Assembly: GCF_026712205.1 (NCBI RefSeq)
Contig: NZ_JAPPUW010000003.1
Span: 124,001-188,000, forward strand
DNA: 64,000 nucleotides
Reading direction: 5' to 3'
DNA from: Pelomonas aquatica
GTDB taxonomy: Bacteria; Pseudomonadota; Gammaproteobacteria; Burkholderiales; Burkholderiaceae_C
The number at the start of each line of letters is the position of its first letter. The first letter of the stretch is position 1. This document shows, piece after piece, positions 11,262-20,252 of the stretch. A program made the translations under genes and the position numbers. The notes under the pieces are model-generated. The model ran no database searches. It saw nothing but the letters and a program-made list of their open reading frames with translations, and was not told the DNA's origin.

Positions 11262-11894
11262 ATGATCAAGCTGATGGTCGGCCTGGGCAACCCGGGCCCG
11301 GAGTACGAAGACACGCGCCACAACGCCGGTTTCTGGTGGATTGACGGGCTGGCGAGAGGGCTGAAAGTCATGCTCGCGCCGGACAAGGCCTACCACGGCC
11401 TCGTCGCGCGCGTGAACCACGCGCCGGGGGCCAGCGGGCCGGTCTGGCTGCTCGAACCCATGACCTATATGAACCTCTCGGGCAAGTCCGTCGCGGCGCT
11501 GGCGCGCTTCTTCAAGATCGCGCCGGACGAGATCCTCGCCGTCCACGACGAGCTCGACCTGCCGCCCGGCGAGATGAAGTTCAAGAAGGGCGGCGGCAAC
11601 GGCGGCCACAACGGGCTGAGGGACATGCAGGCCCAGCTCGGCAGCGGCGACTTCTGGCGGCTGCGATTGGGCATCGGCCACCCGGGTCACAAGGCCGAGG
11701 TGGCCGGCTATGTGCTGCGCAAGCCGCCGCTGGCCGAGCGCCAGGCCGTCGAGGACTGCATCGAGAAGAGTTACGCCGCCGTCGAGCTGATGCTGCGCGG
11801 CGAGATGGACAAGGCGCTGGCCAGGATTCACGCCAAGCCGCCGCGGCCCAAGCCCCCCAAACCGCAGCCGCCGGTGGACACTCCGAACCCATGA
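11262..11894 (+). CDS. pth: Peptidyl-tRNA hydrolase
   Basis: It releases tRNA from peptidyl-tRNA dropped off ribosomes, an essential cytoplasmic housekeeping function. The sequence opens with [20 protein letters not shown], which holds the family motif with the catalytic His in TRHN (about residue 21). [15 protein letters not shown] and [19 protein letters not shown] give the conserved Asp and substrate-binding Asn region. The length of 210 residues includes a Pro/Lys-rich tail somewhat longer than the E. coli protein. Its stop overlaps the next gene's start by 4 bp. Confidence 0.96.
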   Translation: MIKLMVGLGNPGPEYEDTRHNAGFWWIDGLARGLKVMLAPDKAYHGLVARVNHAPGASGPVWLLEPMTYMNLSGKSVAALARFFKIAPDEILAVHDELDLPPGEMKFKKGGGNGGHNGLRDMQAQLGSGDFWRLRLGIGHPGHKAEVAGYVLRKPPLAERQAVEDCIEKSYAAVELMLRGEMDKALARIHAKPPRPKPPKPQPPVDTPNP

Positions 11895-12307
11895 AACCCC
11901 TGCTGCTGGCGCTGGCCGCCGTGATCGCCCTGCCCGCCCTCGCGCAAAGCCAGGTGCGCCAGGCCCAGGTCTACCGCTGCGGCCCCGACGGCCGCGACCT
12001 GCGCGATTCGCCCTGCCCCGGCAGCCCCGCCACCAGCGGCGGCAGCATCCGCTACGACGAGCCCAGCGCCGCCGACAGCCGCGCCGCGCGCGAACGCCAT
12101 CTGGCCGACGCCAGGCAGGCCGCGGCCCTGGCCGCCGCGCGCCGCGCCAGCGAGGCCGAGGCCCGCCACCAGCGCGCGCTGTCGCTGGGCCTGCAGCCGC
12201 CGCCGGCCGCGGCCAGCGCGCCGCAGGTCGTGCACATCAAGCCGCCCAAGGTGGCAAAACCGGCCAGGCCGCACAGGCCCGAGGCCGCGGCCAGCGCGGC
12301 CCGATAG
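11891..12307 (+). CDS. Small secreted protein, DUF4124-like N-terminus
   Basis: The 138-residue protein starts at an ATG overlapping the pth stop (ATGA). A signal peptide ([20 protein letters not shown]) precedes a short [18 protein letters not shown] segment. That segment resembles the DUF4124 motif, where two Cys flank a turn. The rest is an Ala/Arg-rich helix and a Pro/Ala/Lys tail of low complexity. It is probably periplasmic. Function is unknown, and the coupling to pth is most likely only transcriptional economy. Confidence 0.75.
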   Translation: MKPLLLALAAVIALPALAQSQVRQAQVYRCGPDGRDLRDSPCPGSPATSGGSIRYDEPSAADSRAARERHLADARQAAALAAARRASEAEARHQRALSLGLQPPPAAASAPQVVHIKPPKVAKPARPHRPEAAASAAR

Positions 12308-12318
12308 AATGCCCGCCG

Positions 12319-12520
12319 TTGGTGCTCGCGGCCGCTTTCTCGGCGGCCGCAGTTCAACGGGAATCAGGAGGGCAGACCACCACGTGGCGCGCTTAACCTG
12401 AGCTGTCCCCGCAACGGTAAGTGGACGAGGCGCCCGCCTCACTGTTCGACCACAAGCCACTGGTGCGTGCACCGGGAAGGCGTCGAGCAGGGTCCATCAG
12501 CCCGGATACCGGCCAACGAC
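12319..12520 (+). promoter_or_regulatory. Cobalamin (AdoCbl) riboswitch
   Basis: The stretch upstream of btuB has the recognisable B12-element pieces in order: a 5' GGTGCTCGCGGCC stem, GGGAATCAGGAGG, the conserved GAGCTGTCCCCGCAACGGTAA core at about 12402-12422, a variable arm, CCACTGGT, and the B12 box AGCCCGGATACCGGCC at 12499-12514. Such riboswitches turn off uptake and synthesis genes when adenosylcobalamin is abundant. A terminator hairpin follows within 10 bp, so the likely mode is transcriptional attenuation of the whole downstream cobalamin operon. Confidence 0.95.
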
Positions 12521-12522
12521 GG

Positions 12523-12554
12523 GGCCTGCGCGCGACCAGCCGCAGGCCGTTTTT
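12523..12554 (+). terminator. Riboswitch expression-platform terminator
   Basis: GGCCTGCG (12523-12530) pairs with CGCAGGCC (12541-12548) and is followed by GTTTTT. It begins 8 bases after the B12 box and ends 52 bases before the btuB start, the expected place for ligand-controlled termination. Its 5' arm could compete with riboswitch pairing. Confidence 0.8.
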
Positions 12555-12606
12555 CAGCCTTGCTGCGGGGGTCAGCAGGGCTGAGTGATCGTTCGCGACT
12601 GCCCTC

Positions 12607-14499
12607 ATGTCTCATTCCTTCCTCGCGGCCCGTCGGCCGCTGCTCGCCCTGTCCGCGCTGGCCCTGGCGGCCTCCGCCCACGCCCAGAACCGGCTCGACA
12701 CCATCGTCACCACCGCCACGCGCATGCCCCAGCGCGTCAGCGAGGTGCTGGCCGACATCACCGTCCTCACGCGCGAGGACATCTCCGCCCGAGCCTTCGG
12801 CGGCCTGGCCGACTTGCTGGCGGCCCAGCCGGGCGTGCAGATCGCCCGCAACGGCGGCCCCGGCAGCACCACGTCGGTCTTCGTCCGCGGTGCCAACACC
12901 CAGCACACCGTCGTGCTCGTCGACGGCGTGCGCATGGACACCCAGTCAGGCTCGGGCGGTGCACCCTGGGAGGCCATGGGCCTGGCCCAGGTCGAGCGCA
13001 TCGAGATCCTGCGCGGCCCGGCCAGCGCGGTCTACGGCTCCGACGCCATCGGCGGCGTGATCCAGATCTTCACGCGCAAGGGCGAGTCCACGCCGCAGCT
13101 GGTGCTGCACGGCGCCATCGGCAACCTGGGCACGGCCAAGGGCGACCTGAGCTTCAGCGGCAAGCAGGGCGACTGGGACTACGCACTCGGCGCGGCCCTG
13201 GAGACCAGCGACGGCTTCAGCACCATGCCCGACCAGCCCGGCCTGGCGGACCCCGACGGCTGGCGCAACCACAGCCTGCAGGGCCGCCTGGGCTATGCCG
13301 TCAACGACCAGCACCGCCTGAGCCTCGCGGCCACGCGCAGCCACGTCAACGCGCAGTACGACTCCACCTTCTCCCCGCCCAACACCGACGACCGCGCCGT
13401 CAACGACGCCCGCAGCCTGCGCGCCACCTGGGCGGCGCAATGGACCAGCGCCTGGCAGAGCGAGCTCAGCGCCAGCGAGTCCAACGCGCGCTACGAGACC
13501 CTGGCCAACGGCGTCAGCGGCTATCTCACCGAAACTCGCGTGCGCGCCTTTGCCTGGGCCAACCAGGTCGCGCTGCCCGTCGGCCGGCTCAGCGCGACGC
13601 TGGAGCGCCGCGAGGACGTGCTCCTCAACTCCTCGCTGCGCCCCTCCACGCATGGCAGCGCCGAGCGCTCGCAGAATGCGCTGGCCCTGGGCTATCTGCT
13701 GAACCTGGGCGCCTTCGACGGCCAGGCCCACTGGCGGCACGACAGGGACAGCGACTTCGGCAGCATCAATACCGGCAGCCTCGCCGCCGGCTGGCGCTTC
13801 ACGCCCGAGTGGCGCGCCTGGGCCAGCGCCGGCACGGCCTTCCGCGCGCCGACGCTCTACCAGAGTTTCAGCCAGTACGGCCCGCTGGACACGCTGCCGG
13901 CGCTCAAGCCCGAGCATGGCCGCAACAAGGAAGTGGGCCTGCGCTGGGCCCGCGGCGAGCAGCAGCTCAGCCTGACCGCCTACGACAACCGCATCCGCGA
14001 CCTCATCAACTACGACAGCCAGTTCGCGTTGAACTGCCCGGCCACCGACCCGCTCAACGTCATGCCCTGGGACGGCTGCTACGGCAACGTCGCGCGCGTG
14101 CACCTGCGCGGCGCCACGCTGCAGGGCCAGACCGAGCTCGCCGGCTGGCATCTGCAGGCCTCCTTCGACTGGCAGAACCCGCGCGACGAGATCAGCGGCG
14201 GCCGGCTGGGCCGCCGTGCGCCGCGCTACGCCAGCCTGCAGCTGGACAAGGCCGTCGGCGACTGGAGCGGCAGCCTCGGCATGACCGCCACGGCCCAGCG
14301 GCCGGACCGCAACGGCGGCAAGCAGTTGCTGGGCGGCTATGCGCTGGTCAACGCCAGCCTCGCCTACCGCATCAACCCGCAGGCCAGGCTGCAGCTCAAC
14401 GTCGACAACGCCTTCGACCGCGTCTACCAGACGGCCCGCGGCTACGCCCAGCCGCCGCGCACGGTGATGCTGGGCGTGACGCTCACGCCGAAGCTCTGA
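12607..14499 (+). CDS. btuB: TonB-dependent outer-membrane cobalamin receptor
   Basis: It imports B12 and related corrinoids across the outer membrane using TonB energy. The 630-residue protein has a signal peptide ending AASAHAQ and a TonB-box-like segment DTIVTTATRMPQRVSEV. A plug domain follows (LLAAQPGVQIARNGGPGSTT, then VFVRGANTQHTVVLVDGVRM), then a 22-strand-type barrel ending in TVMLGVTLTPKL with a hydrophobic last strand. It is the first gene after the cobalamin riboswitch and starts an operon with the matching ABC importer, which supports the B12 assignment. Confidence 0.95.
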   Translation: MSHSFLAARRPLLALSALALAASAHAQNRLDTIVTTATRMPQRVSEVLADITVLTREDISARAFGGLADLLAAQPGVQIARNGGPGSTTSVFVRGANTQHTVVLVDGVRMDTQSGSGGAPWEAMGLAQVERIEILRGPASAVYGSDAIGGVIQIFTRKGESTPQLVLHGAIGNLGTAKGDLSFSGKQGDWDYALGAALETSDGFSTMPDQPGLADPDGWRNHSLQGRLGYAVNDQHRLSLAATRSHVNAQYDSTFSPPNTDDRAVNDARSLRATWAAQWTSAWQSELSASESNARYETLANGVSGYLTETRVRAFAWANQVALPVGRLSATLERREDVLLNSSLRPSTHGSAERSQNALALGYLLNLGAFDGQAHWRHDRDSDFGSINTGSLAAGWRFTPEWRAWASAGTAFRAPTLYQSFSQYGPLDTLPALKPEHGRNKEVGLRWARGEQQLSLTAYDNRIRDLINYDSQFALNCPATDPLNVMPWDGCYGNVARVHLRGATLQGQTELAGWHLQASFDWQNPRDEISGGRLGRRAPRYASLQLDKAVGDWSGSLGMTATAQRPDRNGGKQLLGGYALVNASLAYRINPQARLQLNVDNAFDRVYQTARGYAQPPRTVMLGVTLTPKL

Positions 14500-14503
14500 G
14501 CCC

Positions 14504-15061
14504 ATGGCCGCGCACGAACTCATCGTCGGCGGCCAGCGCAGCGGCAAGTCGCGCCGCGCGGAGGGCCTGGCCCTGCGCTGGCAGGCCGCTGGCGGCCGCG
14601 TCGCGGTCATCGCCACCGCGCTGGCGGCCGACGACGAGATGCGTGCGCGCATCGCCCATCACCGCGCCACGCGGCCGGCGGGCTTCGGCACCGTCGAAGC
14701 CCCGCTGGCACTCGCGGCGGCGCTGCGGCAGGCCGACGGCGCGAACACGCTGATCGTCGTCGACTGCCTGACGCTGTGGCTGGTCAACTGGCTGATGCCG
14801 GCCGGCGGTGCGCCCGACGCGCCGGGCTGGCAGGCCGAGCGCGAGGCGCTGCTGGCCCTGCTGCCGCGCCTGCAATCGCCGGTCGTCTTCGTGTCCAACG
14901 AGGTCGGCTGGGGCGTGTCGCCGCTGGGCCGCGAGGTGCGCGACTATGTCGACGAACTCGGCCGGCTCAATCAGGATGTGGCGCGCCGCTGCGCGCGCCT
15001 GACATTGATGGTCGCGGGCCAGGCCTGGTCCCGCCCCGTCGAGGAGGCTCCCGATGCTTAA
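14504..15061 (+). CDS. cobU: Adenosylcobinamide kinase / guanylyltransferase
   Basis: This bifunctional enzyme (CobU/CobP) phosphorylates adenosylcobinamide and then attaches GMP to give AdoCbi-GDP for nucleotide-loop assembly. The N-terminal P-loop reads LIVGGQRSGKSRRAEGLALR. The family's VIATALAADDEMRARIAHHR follows, with the guanylylated His in the AHHR area, then VDCLTLWLVNWL and VSNEVGWGVSPLGREVRDY. Its 185 residues are normal. It begins 4 bp after btuB and overlaps btuF by 8 bp. Confidence 0.95.
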   Translation: MAAHELIVGGQRSGKSRRAEGLALRWQAAGGRVAVIATALAADDEMRARIAHHRATRPAGFGTVEAPLALAAALRQADGANTLIVVDCLTLWLVNWLMPAGGAPDAPGWQAEREALLALLPRLQSPVVFVSNEVGWGVSPLGREVRDYVDELGRLNQDVARRCARLTLMVAGQAWSRPVEEAPDA

Positions 15062-15911
15062 GCACCTGTTCTGCGCGCTGCTGCTGGCCCTCGCGCTGCC
15101 CGCGTCCGCCATCGAGATCAAGGATGACCTCGGCCACACCGCCACGTTCGCCGCGCCGCCGCAGCGCATCGTCAGCCTGCTGCCCTCGCTGACCGAGACG
15201 GTCTGCGAGCTCGGCGCCTGCGCCCGCCTCGTCGGCGTGGACCGCTACTCCAACTTCCCGGCGCAGGTGAACGCGCTGCCCAAGCTCGGCGGCATGGACG
15301 ACAGCAATGTCGAGCTGATCGCGTCGCTCAAGCCCGACATGGTGCTGCTGGCCGTGTCGTCGCGCGTGTCCGAGCGGCTGCGCGCGCTGGGCCTCAAGGT
15401 CGTCGCGCTGGAGCCGCGCAGTTACCGCGATGTGCAGCGCGTGCTGGGCATCGTCGGCCAGGTGCTGGGCGTGGACGATGCGCAGCGCATCTGGCGCCAC
15501 ATCGAGGCCGGCGTGGCCGCGGCGGCCGGCAGCGTGCCGGCGGCGGCGCGCGGCCTGAAGGTCTATTACGAAGTGGCCAGCGGCCTCTACGCGGCCGGCG
15601 AATCGTCCTTCATGGGCGAGACGCTGACCAAGCTGGGCACCGGCAACATCATCCCGGCCCGGCTCGGCCCCTTCCCCAAGATCAACCCCGAGTTCGTCGT
15701 GAAGGCCAACCCCGGCCTCATCATGATCGGCGCGCGCGGCTCCGAGGGCCTGGCCGAGCGCCCGGGCTGGAACCGCATCGACGCCGTCCGCCACGGCCGC
15801 ATCTGCGTGTTCAACGCCGAGGACGGCGACATCCTGTCCCGACCCGGCCCGCGCATGGCCGAGGCGGCGCAGATCATGGCTCGTTGCCTCAGAGAAAAGG
15901 CCGGCTCGTGA
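15054..15911 (+). CDS. btuF: Cobalamin ABC transporter substrate-binding protein
   Basis: This is a periplasmic B12-binding protein that hands corrinoid to BtuCD. After a signal peptide (FCALLLALALPASAIE) comes the class III binding-protein fold: PQRIVSLLPSLTETVCELGA, LVGVDRYSNFP, then a long backbone helix and the second lobe. The length of 285 residues fits. It lies between cobU and the permease gene with overlaps on both sides. Related Fe-siderophore binding proteins share the fold, but the riboswitch operon makes cobalamin the likely ligand. Confidence 0.92.
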   Translation: MLKHLFCALLLALALPASAIEIKDDLGHTATFAAPPQRIVSLLPSLTETVCELGACARLVGVDRYSNFPAQVNALPKLGGMDDSNVELIASLKPDMVLLAVSSRVSERLRALGLKVVALEPRSYRDVQRVLGIVGQVLGVDDAQRIWRHIEAGVAAAAGSVPAAARGLKVYYEVASGLYAAGESSFMGETLTKLGTGNIIPARLGPFPKINPEFVVKANPGLIMIGARGSEGLAERPGWNRIDAVRHGRICVFNAEDGDILSRPGPRMAEAAQIMARCLREKAGS

Positions 15912-16888
15912 ACCTGCGCCCCGGCGTCCTGCTCGCGCTGCTGCTCGCCGCCGGCCTGCTCTGCGTGTTGGCCGGCGTGCTGGTCGGCAGCACCGGCTGG
16001 GCCGACCTGCAGGACGAGGGCATGAGCGTCATCCTGTGGGAGATCCGCCTGCCGCGCTCCCTGGGCGCCTGGTGGGCCGGCGCGCTGCTGGGCATGGCCG
16101 GCGCCATCTCGCAGGGCCTGTTCCGCAATCCGCTGGCCGACCCCTATCTGCTGGGCAGCGCGTCGGGCGCGCAGTTGGCCGTCGCCATCACGCTGGCCTT
16201 CGTCGGCGTATCGGCACAGCACGCATCGCTGCTGGCTGACGTCGGCCTGACCGGCATCGCCTTCGTCGGCACGCTGATCGGCGTGGGCCTGACGCTGGTC
16301 CTCGCCCGCGGTGTCGAGCAGACGCTGCGGCTGCTGCTGGCCGGCGTCGTCGTCGGCGTGGTGCTGAACGCGCTGACCGGCCTGGCCACGCTGTGGGCGC
16401 CCGACATCCTGCGCGCGATGCAGGCCTTCCTGCTCGGCAACACCGGGCTGCTGGGCTGGAGCAGCGTCAGCGTGATGGCAGCCAGCGGCGCGCTGGCCCT
16501 GATCATCGGGCTGCTGGCCAGCCCCGCGCTGGATGCGCTGACGCTGGGCGAAGCCACGGCCGCGTCCCTCGGCGTGCGCATGCCGCTGGTGCGCCTGCTG
16601 CTGATCTTCGCGTTCGCGCTGGCCACCGGCGCCGCCGTCGCACAGACCGGCATCGTCGCCTTCGTCGGCCTCGTCGCGCCCCACCTCGTGCGCGCCGCCT
16701 GCCCGACGCTGCACGGCCGGCTGATCCTGCTGTCGGCCGCGGCCGGCGGCGCGCTGCTGCTGGCCGCCGACGTGCTGGCCCGCGCGCTGGTCCGCCCGCA
16801 GGAGCTGCCGGTCGGCCTCGTCACCGCGCTGCTCGGCGGCGTCTACCTGCTCGTCTTGATGCATCGCCGCGGGACACCCAAACGATGA
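15908..16888 (+). CDS. btuC: Cobalamin ABC transporter permease (FecCD family)
   Basis: This inner-membrane subunit of the B12 importer has about ten hydrophobic helices in 326 residues. Motifs include EIRLPRSLGAWWAGALLGMAG and GNPLADPYLLG-type text (RNPLADPYLLGSASGAQ), and the cytoplasmic coupling region is present. I chose the GTG at 15908, which overlaps the btuF stop (GTGA) and follows an AGAGAAAAGG ribosome-site-like stretch. A TTG at 15884 would add eight residues. Its 3' end overlaps btuD by ATGA. Confidence 0.94.
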   Translation: MNLRPGVLLALLLAAGLLCVLAGVLVGSTGWADLQDEGMSVILWEIRLPRSLGAWWAGALLGMAGAISQGLFRNPLADPYLLGSASGAQLAVAITLAFVGVSAQHASLLADVGLTGIAFVGTLIGVGLTLVLARGVEQTLRLLLAGVVVGVVLNALTGLATLWAPDILRAMQAFLLGNTGLLGWSSVSVMAASGALALIIGLLASPALDALTLGEATAASLGVRMPLVRLLLIFAFALATGAAVAQTGIVAFVGLVAPHLVRAACPTLHGRLILLSAAAGGALLLAADVLARALVRPQELPVGLVTALLGGVYLLVLMHRRGTPKR

Positions 16889-17643
16889 GCGCGCTGACGG
16901 CCCGCATCGAGCGCGTCCGCATCGACGGCCGCGACCTCATCCACGGCATAGCCCTCGCGCTGCCGCGGGGCCGCTGGACGGCCATCGTCGGCCCGAATGG
17001 CGCCGGCAAGTCCACGCTGCTGCGCGCCATCGCCGGCCTGCAGCGCTGCGAGGGCGAGGTGCTGCTCGCCGGAAGGCCTCTTCACGACTGGCCTTCGGCC
17101 GATCGCGCCCGCCAGCTCGCCTGGATGGGCCAGCAGGAGAGCGGCGCCGACGACCTGACCGCCTGGGACATCGTCATGCTCGGCCGCCTGCCGCACCGCC
17201 CCTGGCTGGCGCCGCCCACCGCCGCCGACCACCGCGCCGCCGAGGCCGCGATGCGATCCACGCAGAGCTGGGCCTGGCGCGAACGGCGCCTCGGCTCGCT
17301 GTCCGGCGGCGAGCGCCAGCGCGTGCTGCTGGCCCGGGTGCTGGCCGTCGACGCGCCGCTGACGCTGATGGACGAGCCCCTGGCCCACCTCGACCCGCCC
17401 CACCAGGCCGAATGGATGGTCCTGGTGCGCGCGCGCGTCGCGGCCGGCCACGGCGTCGCCAGCGTGCTGCACGAGCTGCACCTCGCGCTGCAGGCCGACC
17501 ACCTCGTGCTGATGGCCGACGGCCGCATCGTGCACAGCGGCGCGCCGGCCGACGCGGCCACGCACGACGCGCTGCGCCGCGTCTTCGGCCCCAGCCTGCA
17601 CATCGCGCAGATCGAGGGGCGCTGGGTGGCGCTGCCGTTATGA
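16885..17643 (+). CDS. btuD: Cobalamin ABC transporter ATP-binding protein
   Basis: This is the ATPase of the BtuCD-F importer, 252 residues starting at the ATG that overlaps the btuC stop. Walker A is IVGPNGAGKSTLLRAIAG, the signature is GSLSGGERQRVLLARVLA, and Walker B is LTLMDEPLAHLD followed by the switch His in VLHELHLALQ. The frame is open further upstream, but that part overlaps btuC and lacks ABC features. It is coupled to cobB by a 4-bp overlap. Confidence 0.94.
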   Translation: MSALTARIERVRIDGRDLIHGIALALPRGRWTAIVGPNGAGKSTLLRAIAGLQRCEGEVLLAGRPLHDWPSADRARQLAWMGQQESGADDLTAWDIVMLGRLPHRPWLAPPTAADHRAAEAAMRSTQSWAWRERRLGSLSGGERQRVLLARVLAVDAPLTLMDEPLAHLDPPHQAEWMVLVRARVAAGHGVASVLHELHLALQADHLVLMADGRIVHSGAPADAATHDALRRVFGPSLHIAQIEGRWVALPL

Positions 17644-18938
17644 AGGCTTCTTGCCCCGCACTCTTCATCAGCGCGCCGTCCTCGGGCTCGGGCAAGACCA
17701 GCGTGACCGCGGCCATCGCGCGCAGCCACTCGCGGCAGGGCCAGCGCGTGCGCGTCTTCAAGACCGGGCCGGACTTTCTCGACCCCACCATCCTCGAACG
17801 CGCCAGCGGCCGGCCGGTCTACCAGCTCGACCTCTTCATGGGCGGCTTCGCCCACTGCCAGGCCCTGCTGGCCGAGGCCGCGCGCGAGGCGGACCTGATC
17901 CTCGTCGAGGGCGTCATGGGCCTGTTCGACGGCCAGCCCAGCAGCGCCGACCTGGCCGCCGCCTTCGGCCTACCCGTCGTCTGCGTCATCGACGCGTCGG
18001 CCATGGCCCAGACCTTCGCCGCGCTGGCCACGGGCCTGGCGCGCTTCCGGCCCGGGCTGCGCCACGGCGGCGTCGTCGCCAACCGGGTCGGCAGCGCCGC
18101 GCACGGCCGCATGGTGGGCGAGGGCCTGCCGGACGAGCTGCCGCTGATCGCCGCGCTGCCGCGCGACCCGCAACTCGCCCTGCCCGAGCGCCACCTCGGC
18201 CTCGTGCAGGCGCTGGAGCAGCCGCAGCTGAGCGCCCAGCTCGACGCCTGGGCCGATGCCTGGGAGGCCGGCCTGCGCCCCGGCTTCGCGTTCGAGCCCG
18301 TCGTGTTCGCGCATGAAGCCGGGCCCGCGCTGCCGCCGCTGCTGGCCGGACGCCGCATCGCCATCGCGCGCGACGCCGCCTTCGGCTTCATCTACGCGGC
18401 CAACGTCGACCTGCTGCGCGCGCTGGGCGCCGAGCTGGCCTTCTTCTCGCCGCTGCGCCACGAGGCCCTGCCCGGCTGCGATGCGCTCTGGCTGCCCGGC
18501 GGCTACCCGGAGCTGCATGCCGACGCACTGGCCACGCACCCGACGCTGGCGCGCGACCTCGGCAGCCATGTCGCGGCCGGCAAACCCCTGCTCGCCGAAT
18601 GCGGCGGCATGCTGGCCCTGCTGGACGAACTGACCGACGGCGAGGGCCGCGCCCACCGCATGGCCGGCCTGCTGCCCGGCCGCGCCCGCGTGCAGCCGCG
18701 CCTGGCCGCGCTCGGCCTGCAGGCGCTGGACTGGCCCGAGGGCCCGCTGCGCGGCCACAGCTTCCACTACTCGACGCTGGACACCCCGCTCGCGCCCATC
18801 GCCACGGCCAGCAACCCCAACGGCGGCAGCACGGCCGAAGCGCTCTACCTGCAGGGCTCGCTGCGCGCGAGCTATGTGCACCACTACTTCCCGTCCAACC
18901 CCGAGGCCGTCGCGGCCTTCTTCGGGGCTGGGCCATGA
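17640..18938 (+). CDS. cobB: Cobyrinate a,c-diamide synthase
   Basis: This ATP- and glutamine-dependent enzyme (CobB/CbiA) amidates the a and c side chains of cobyrinate or hydrogenobyrinate. The 432-residue protein has an N-terminal dethiobiotin-synthetase-like ATP domain (FISAPSSGSGKTSVTAAIAR, FKTGPDFLDP, LVEGVMGLFDG). The C-terminal class I glutamine amidotransferase domain has the nucleophile Cys in LLAECGGMLALLDEL and a late His in RGHSFHYSTLD. The start ATG overlaps the btuD stop. Its presence implies modification of early corrinoid intermediates, not only salvage of finished cobinamide. Confidence 0.94.
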   Translation: MKASCPALFISAPSSGSGKTSVTAAIARSHSRQGQRVRVFKTGPDFLDPTILERASGRPVYQLDLFMGGFAHCQALLAEAAREADLILVEGVMGLFDGQPSSADLAAAFGLPVVCVIDASAMAQTFAALATGLARFRPGLRHGGVVANRVGSAAHGRMVGEGLPDELPLIAALPRDPQLALPERHLGLVQALEQPQLSAQLDAWADAWEAGLRPGFAFEPVVFAHEAGPALPPLLAGRRIAIARDAAFGFIYAANVDLLRALGAELAFFSPLRHEALPGCDALWLPGGYPELHADALATHPTLARDLGSHVAAGKPLLAECGGMLALLDELTDGEGRAHRMAGLLPGRARVQPRLAALGLQALDWPEGPLRGHSFHYSTLDTPLAPIATASNPNGGSTAEALYLQGSLRASYVHHYFPSNPEAVAAFFGAGP

Positions 18939-19582
18939 ACACGCGCTTCGACGCCGCCGCCCGGGCGGTCCTGCACGACATCCTGGCTGCGCGGCGCGAC
19001 TGCCGGCATTTCCTGCCCGGCCCGCCGCTGCCCGACGAGCAGCTCGCACGCCTGCTCGGCGCCGCCCACCAGGCACCCTCGGTCGGCCTGATGCAGCCCT
19101 GGCGCTTCATGCGCCTGCATGGCCCGCGCTGGCGCGAGCGGCTGGCGCCCCTCGTGGAGGCCGAGCGCCAGGCCACGGCCGCCGCCCTCGGCCCGCGGGC
19201 CGGCGAATTCCTGCGGCTCAAGGTCGAGGGCCTGCGCGACTGCGCGGAGCTGCTCGCCCTCATCCTCGCCCCCGATGACGGCACCGTGTTCGGCCGCCGC
19301 ACCCTGCCGCAGCAGATGGCCCTGTGCTCGGCCGGCGCCGCGGTGCAGAACCTGTGGCTGGCGGCGCGGGCCGAGAACCTCGGCCTGGGCTGGGTGTCGA
19401 TGTTCGACCCCGCTGCCCTCGCCGCCCTGCTGCGCCTGCCCGCGGGTGCGCAGCCGCTGGGCCTGCTCTGCCTCGGCCCCGTGCCGGCCTTCTACGACCG
19501 GCCGATGCTGGAACGGCAAGGCTGGCGCCGGCGCCGCCCCCTGCAAGACCTGTTGATGGAGCCCCCCGACCATGGAGATTGA
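18935..19582 (+). CDS. bluB: 5,6-dimethylbenzimidazole synthase
   Basis: This flavin-destructase makes the lower ligand DMB of vitamin B12 from FMNH2 and O2. It belongs to the nitroreductase fold: RRDCRHFLPGPPLPDEQLARLL is the family's FMN-binding start, followed by APSVGLMQPWRFM and GLGWVSMFDP. It has 215 residues from an ATG overlapping the cobB stop. An oxygen-dependent lower-ligand route implies aerobic or microaerobic B12 production. The 3' end overlaps cobO by 11 bp. Confidence 0.92.
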   Translation: MNTRFDAAARAVLHDILAARRDCRHFLPGPPLPDEQLARLLGAAHQAPSVGLMQPWRFMRLHGPRWRERLAPLVEAERQATAAALGPRAGEFLRLKVEGLRDCAELLALILAPDDGTVFGRRTLPQQMALCSAGAAVQNLWLAARAENLGLGWVSMFDPAALAALLRLPAGAQPLGLLCLGPVPAFYDRPMLERQGWRRRRPLQDLLMEPPDHGD

Positions 19583-20141
19583 ACAACCGCCCGTCCACCA
19601 CGAACGCGTCGTGCCCAGCGGCGAGCGGCGCGGCCTCGTGCTCGTGCACACCGGCGACGGCAAGGGCAAGAGCACGGCCGCCCTGGGCCTCGCGCTGCGC
19701 GCCCACGGCCGCGGCAAGCCGGTGCTGATCTACCAGTTCATGAAGGTGCCCAGCGCCCGCTTCGGCGAGCACCGCGTCTTCGAGAAGCTGGGCGTGCCCA
19801 TCGTCGGCCTGGGCGACGGCTTCTCGTGGAAGAGCAAGGACCTGGAGCACTCCGCCGAACTGGCCCGCGAGGGCTGGGCGCGCGCCGAGGCCAGCATCCG
19901 CGGCGGCGAGCATTTCCTCGTCGTGCTCGACGAGATCATGTACCCGCTGCGCTACGGCTGGATCGCGCTGGACCAGGTGCTGGCCTGCCTGCGCGAGCGG
20001 CCCGCGCATGTGCACGTCGTGCTGACCGGCCGCGCCGCGCCGGCCGAACTGGTCGAGCTGGCCGACACGGTCACCGAGATGACGCTGGTCAAGCACCACT
20101 ACCAGGCCGGCGTGCCGGCGCAGCGGGGGATCGAGGATTGA
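19572..20141 (+). CDS. cobO: Cob(I)yrinic acid a,c-diamide adenosyltransferase
   Basis: This CobA/CobO-type ATP:corrinoid adenosyltransferase adds the 5'-deoxyadenosyl group to Co(I) corrinoids. Its modified P-loop HTGDGKGKSTAALGLALRA is diagnostic. YQFMKVPSARFGEH and the Walker B-like VVLDEIMYPLRYGW follow. At 189 residues it is the usual size. It starts inside the end of bluB. About 200 bp of repeat-bearing DNA separate it from the next cob gene, the largest gap in the operon. Confidence 0.95.
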   Translation: MEIEQPPVHHERVVPSGERRGLVLVHTGDGKGKSTAALGLALRAHGRGKPVLIYQFMKVPSARFGEHRVFEKLGVPIVGLGDGFSWKSKDLEHSAELAREGWARAEASIRGGEHFLVVLDEIMYPLRYGWIALDQVLACLRERPAHVHVVLTGRAAPAELVELADTVTEMTLVKHHYQAGVPAQRGIED

Positions 20142-20189
20142 GCAGCCTTGATGCGGCAGTTGGGCGCGCCCGAGGGGCCGGCGAGGCGG

Positions 20190-20252
20190 GTTGCTGGCAA
20201 GGCGCGCCGACGCAGTGGGCTCGTGCCCACAAGGAGAAGCAACGCTGCCAGC
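20190..20252 (-). repeat. Palindromic repeat, second copy of the mdtA-pth family
   Basis: A hairpin GTGGGC-TCGT-GCCCAC (20215-20230) is bracketed by GCTGGCA (20194-20200 region) and TGCCAGC (20246-20252). Read on the minus strand, it lines up with 11098-11146: both have GCGTTG, a CTCCT tract, a GGGC(N)CGAGCCC hairpin core, GCGTCG and CGCGCC in the same order. It sits in the 204-bp gap between cobO and the DUF1636 gene. I see nothing else in that gap except a short GTTCACC-GAAGT-GGTGAAC inverted repeat at about 20289-20307. Confidence 0.65.

Noticed and set aside
16393-16884. Upstream extension of the BtuD frame
   Set aside because: It overlaps the permease gene entirely and is low-complexity; the ATG at 16885 overlaps the permease stop and gives the family's normal N-terminus.
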